Assembly: GCA_030145245.1 (NCBI GenBank)
Contig: JAQYWC010000003.1
Location: 1 to 64,000 of the forward strand
Origin: Desulfobacterium sp.
GTDB lineage: Bacteria > Desulfobacterota > Desulfobacteria > Desulfobacterales > Desulfobacteraceae
Length of the DNA: 64,000 nucleotides
Direction of reading: 5' to 3'
This document shows positions 61,994 to 64,000 of this stretch, piece after piece. Within the stretch, counting starts at the first letter, position 1. Each line of letters begins with the position of its first letter. The notes below the pieces were generated by a model. The model was given only the letters and a program-made list of their open reading frames with translations. It did not search any database and had not been told where the DNA came from. The position numbers and the translations under genes were made by a program.

Positions 61994-64000
61994 ATGACAG
62001 AACAGTCAACACCATTTTATCACCTCCACGTTCATACGGAGTTTTCACTTCTTGACGGAGCCATCCGGCTCGATGCCCTTCTTGACCGATGCAAGGACTT
62101 TAACATGGATGCGGTGGCCATGACCGACCACGGCGTCATGTTCGGCGCAGCCATGTTCAACGAAAAGGCAAGAAAGGCCGGCATCAAACCGATCCTGGGC
62201 TGCGAAGTCTATGTTGCGCCAAGGAGTATCAAACACAAAACAGCCGAAGACAACAAGGGGCTCAACCACCTGGTTCTCCTGGCAAAGGACCTGGAGGGCT
62301 ACTCCAACCTGTGCAAGCTTGTCTCCATTGCCCAGTTCCAGGGATTTTACTATAAGCCCAGGGTGGACCGGGAACTCCTGACCCAGTACAGCAAAGGCCT
62401 CATCGCCACCTCCGCCTGTCTCAAGGGAGATGTTCCCCAGCGGATCATCAACGGCAAAATGGACGAGGCCGATGATGCGGCCCGTTTCTATCTCAAGACT
62501 TTTGGTGAGGGTAACTTCTTTCTGGAAGTGCAGCAGAACGGGATGATGATCCAGGAAAAGGTCAATCAGGGCCTTGTTGATATCAGCCAGCGGCTCTCCA
62601 TTCCCCTGGTTGCCACAAACGACTGTCATTATCTTTCAAAAGATCACGTCCGGGCCCACGAGGCCCTGCTCTGCATTCAGACCGGAAACACCCTGAACGA
62701 CACCTCCCGGTTTAAGTTTGATTCGGACCAGCTCTACTTCAAATCCCCGGACGAGATGATCGCCGATTTCAAGGGGTATGACAACGCCATCGAAAACACC
62801 CGGCTCATTGCCGGTCAGTGCAATGTGGAGTTTGGTGAAAAGGTCTACCACTTTCCCCAGTACACCCCGGAGAACCATGAAGATCCTGAGGAAAGCGCGG
62901 GCGATATCTTTGATCGCCAGGCCCGTGAAGGGTTTGCAAAGCGCATGGAAATGCTCAGGCGGATCAATCCGGATATAGACGAAAAACTCTACCAGGAGCG
63001 GCTGGATTATGAGATCGGCGTTATCCTTGACATGGGCTTTCCCGGGTATTTTCTCATTGTGGCGGATTTTATCCGCTACTCCAGGGAACACAACATTCCT
63101 GTGGGGCCGGGCAGGGGCTCTGCTGCCGGCAGCATGGTGGCCTATGCAATGGAGATCACCGCCCTTGATCCCATTGAGCACGGCCTGATTTTTGAACGGT
63201 TCCTCAACCCCTCCCGAATCTCCATGCCGGATATTGATGTGGATTTCTGCATCGAAGGCCGGGAGGAGGTTTACAAGTATGTAATCAACCGATACGGCGG
63301 CCCCGACTATGTTTCCCAGATCATCACCTTTGGCAAGCTCAAGGCCAAGGCGGTCATAAGGGACGTTGGCAGGGCGCTGAGCATCCCCCTGCCCGAAGTG
63401 GATGTCATTGCCAAGCTGATTCCTGACACAGCAAAGAATCTCCAGCAGGCCCTGGATGACGTGCCCCAGATCATGGATCTGGTGGGGGAGGATCCTGTCA
63501 AAAAGGACCTCCTTGAGATCGCACTCACCCTCGAAGGTCTTCCACGTCAGGCATCGACCCATGCCTGCGGCGTCGTGATTTCGGACAAGCCCCTGGTGGA
63601 ATACCTGCCCACCTACAAGGGAAAAGAGGGCGAGGTGGTGACCCAGTTTGACATGAACTTTGTCGAAAAACAGGGTCTTGTCAAGTTCGATTTCCTGGGT
63701 CTTCGTAACCTTACCGTAATTAAGAACACCCTTGATCTCCTGGAAAAGCAGAAAAGGGAGGTACCCGACCTCCTTGAGATCGACATGGCGGACAAGCTCA
63801 CCTTTGAGCTGCTGTGCCGGGCCGACACAACAGGGGTTTTCCAGCTGGAAAGCTCGGGCATGAAGGAGTTGATCGCAAGGCTCCAGCCCGCAGCCTTCAG
63901 TGACATTGTGGCCCTGGTGGCCCTCTATCGACCTGGCCCCCTGGACAGCGGCATGGCGGACTCCTATGTGGAAAGAAAACAAGGCCGTGAAGAGGTCGTT
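61994..64000 (+). CDS. dnaE: DNA polymerase III alpha subunit (partial, 5' part)
   Basis: The frame is open from ATG 61994 to the end of the window (669 codons). Full-length DnaE has about 1150 residues, so about 40 percent is missing. The PHP domain starts FYHLHVHTEFSLLDGAIRLD, followed by MTDHGVMFGA. The polymerase palm has GPGRGSAAGSMVAYA and the metal-binding aspartates in MPDIDVDFC near residues 412-416. HACGVVISDKPL and TGVFQLESSGMK follow as expected. AGGAT lies about ten bases upstream. It is the replicative polymerase; the type is the DnaE1 form without the PolC exonuclease insertion. Confidence 0.96.
   Translation, partial: MTEQSTPFYHLHVHTEFSLLDGAIRLDALLDRCKDFNMDAVAMTDHGVMFGAAMFNEKARKAGIKPILGCEVYVAPRSIKHKTAEDNKGLNHLVLLAKDLEGYSNLCKLVSIAQFQGFYYKPRVDRELLTQYSKGLIATSACLKGDVPQRIINGKMDEADDAARFYLKTFGEGNFFLEVQQNGMMIQEKVNQGLVDISQRLSIPLVATNDCHYLSKDHVRAHEALLCIQTGNTLNDTSRFKFDSDQLYFKSPDEMIADFKGYDNAIENTRLIAGQCNVEFGEKVYHFPQYTPENHEDPEESAGDIFDRQAREGFAKRMEMLRRINPDIDEKLYQERLDYEIGVILDMGFPGYFLIVADFIRYSREHNIPVGPGRGSAAGSMVAYAMEITALDPIEHGLIFERFLNPSRISMPDIDVDFCIEGREEVYKYVINRYGGPDYVSQIITFGKLKAKAVIRDVGRALSIPLPEVDVIAKLIPDTAKNLQQALDDVPQIMDLVGEDPVKKDLLEIALTLEGLPRQASTHACGVVISDKPLVEYLPTYKGKEGEVVTQFDMNFVEKQGLVKFDFLGLRNLTVIKNTLDLLEKQKREVPDLLEIDMADKLTFELLCRADTTGVFQLESSGMKELIARLQPAAFSDIVALVALYRPGPLDSGMADSYVERKQGREEVV

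Noticed and set aside
62636-63982. A 448-codon open frame on the minus strand
   Set aside because: It is opposite dnaE, whose motifs are continuous in the plus frame. The antisense protein has no recognisable family.

Overview
The window looks like a chromosomal segment of an anaerobic, probably sulfate-reducing member of the Desulfobacterales (Thermodesulfobacteriota, formerly Deltaproteobacteria). This is inferred from gene content: a multi-subunit 2-oxoacid:ferredoxin oxidoreductase with a fused GltD/ferredoxin protein, a large acyl-CoA catabolic cluster under a sigma-54 activator, a plant-type DapB, and a hisC-cmk-rpsA-sppA block. Most genes have moderate to high GC. About 600-4080 and 19400-24500 are clearly more AT-rich and carry remnants and accessory genes.

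Region 1 (1-4080): a glycerate 2-kinase 3' end with an in-frame stop, an IS3-type transposase remnant, then an AT-rich accessory cassette of a putative lipoprotein, a secreted protein with two tandem trypsin-co-occurring (Trypco2-like) domains, and a secreted trypsin-like serine protease with an intact catalytic triad. This cassette is the best candidate for an undescribed system. Region 2 (4090-19194): a TPR-GAF-AAA+-Fis sigma-54 activator, divergent from an eight-gene operon (two AMP-dependent CoA ligases, two acyl-CoA dehydrogenases, an SCP-x-type thiolase, two SDR-type dehydrogenases, and an 827-residue ferredoxin-GltD-ferredoxin-nitroreductase fusion). The intergenic region has a perfect dyad and a GG-N10-GC promoter candidate.

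Region 3 (19195-24872): a scar. The two ends of one amidase gene lie about 5.1 kb apart on the minus strand. Between them are a chemoreceptor gene flanked by two hairpins with similar apical sequences, and a decayed AAA ATPase gene. Region 4 (24873-30661, minus strand): porC, gltD-ferredoxin, porA, porB, an AtoE-type short-chain fatty acid transporter, then the broken amidase. Region 5 (31046-43129): class I aldolase, XRE-cupin regulator, SulP-STAS-cNMP transporter, adenine deaminase, SHOCT lipoprotein, a VgrG-like remnant, a FadL-type porin, a PAS-LuxR regulator, a mannose-1-phosphate guanylyltransferase and an unknown protein.

Region 6 (43252-54750): YqgE/AlgH, a dynamin-like GTPase, UspA, DUF1232-DnaJ, plant-type DapB, an AmgK-MurU-like fusion, PlsB, a small membrane protein, RNase HI and a NamZ/DUF1343 muramidase. 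The fusion and NamZ together suggest MurNAc recycling. Region 7 (54866-64000): core genes hisC, cmk, rpsA, sppA, a Sua5/YciO protein, guaB and the start of dnaE. No rRNA, tRNA or CRISPR array was seen.
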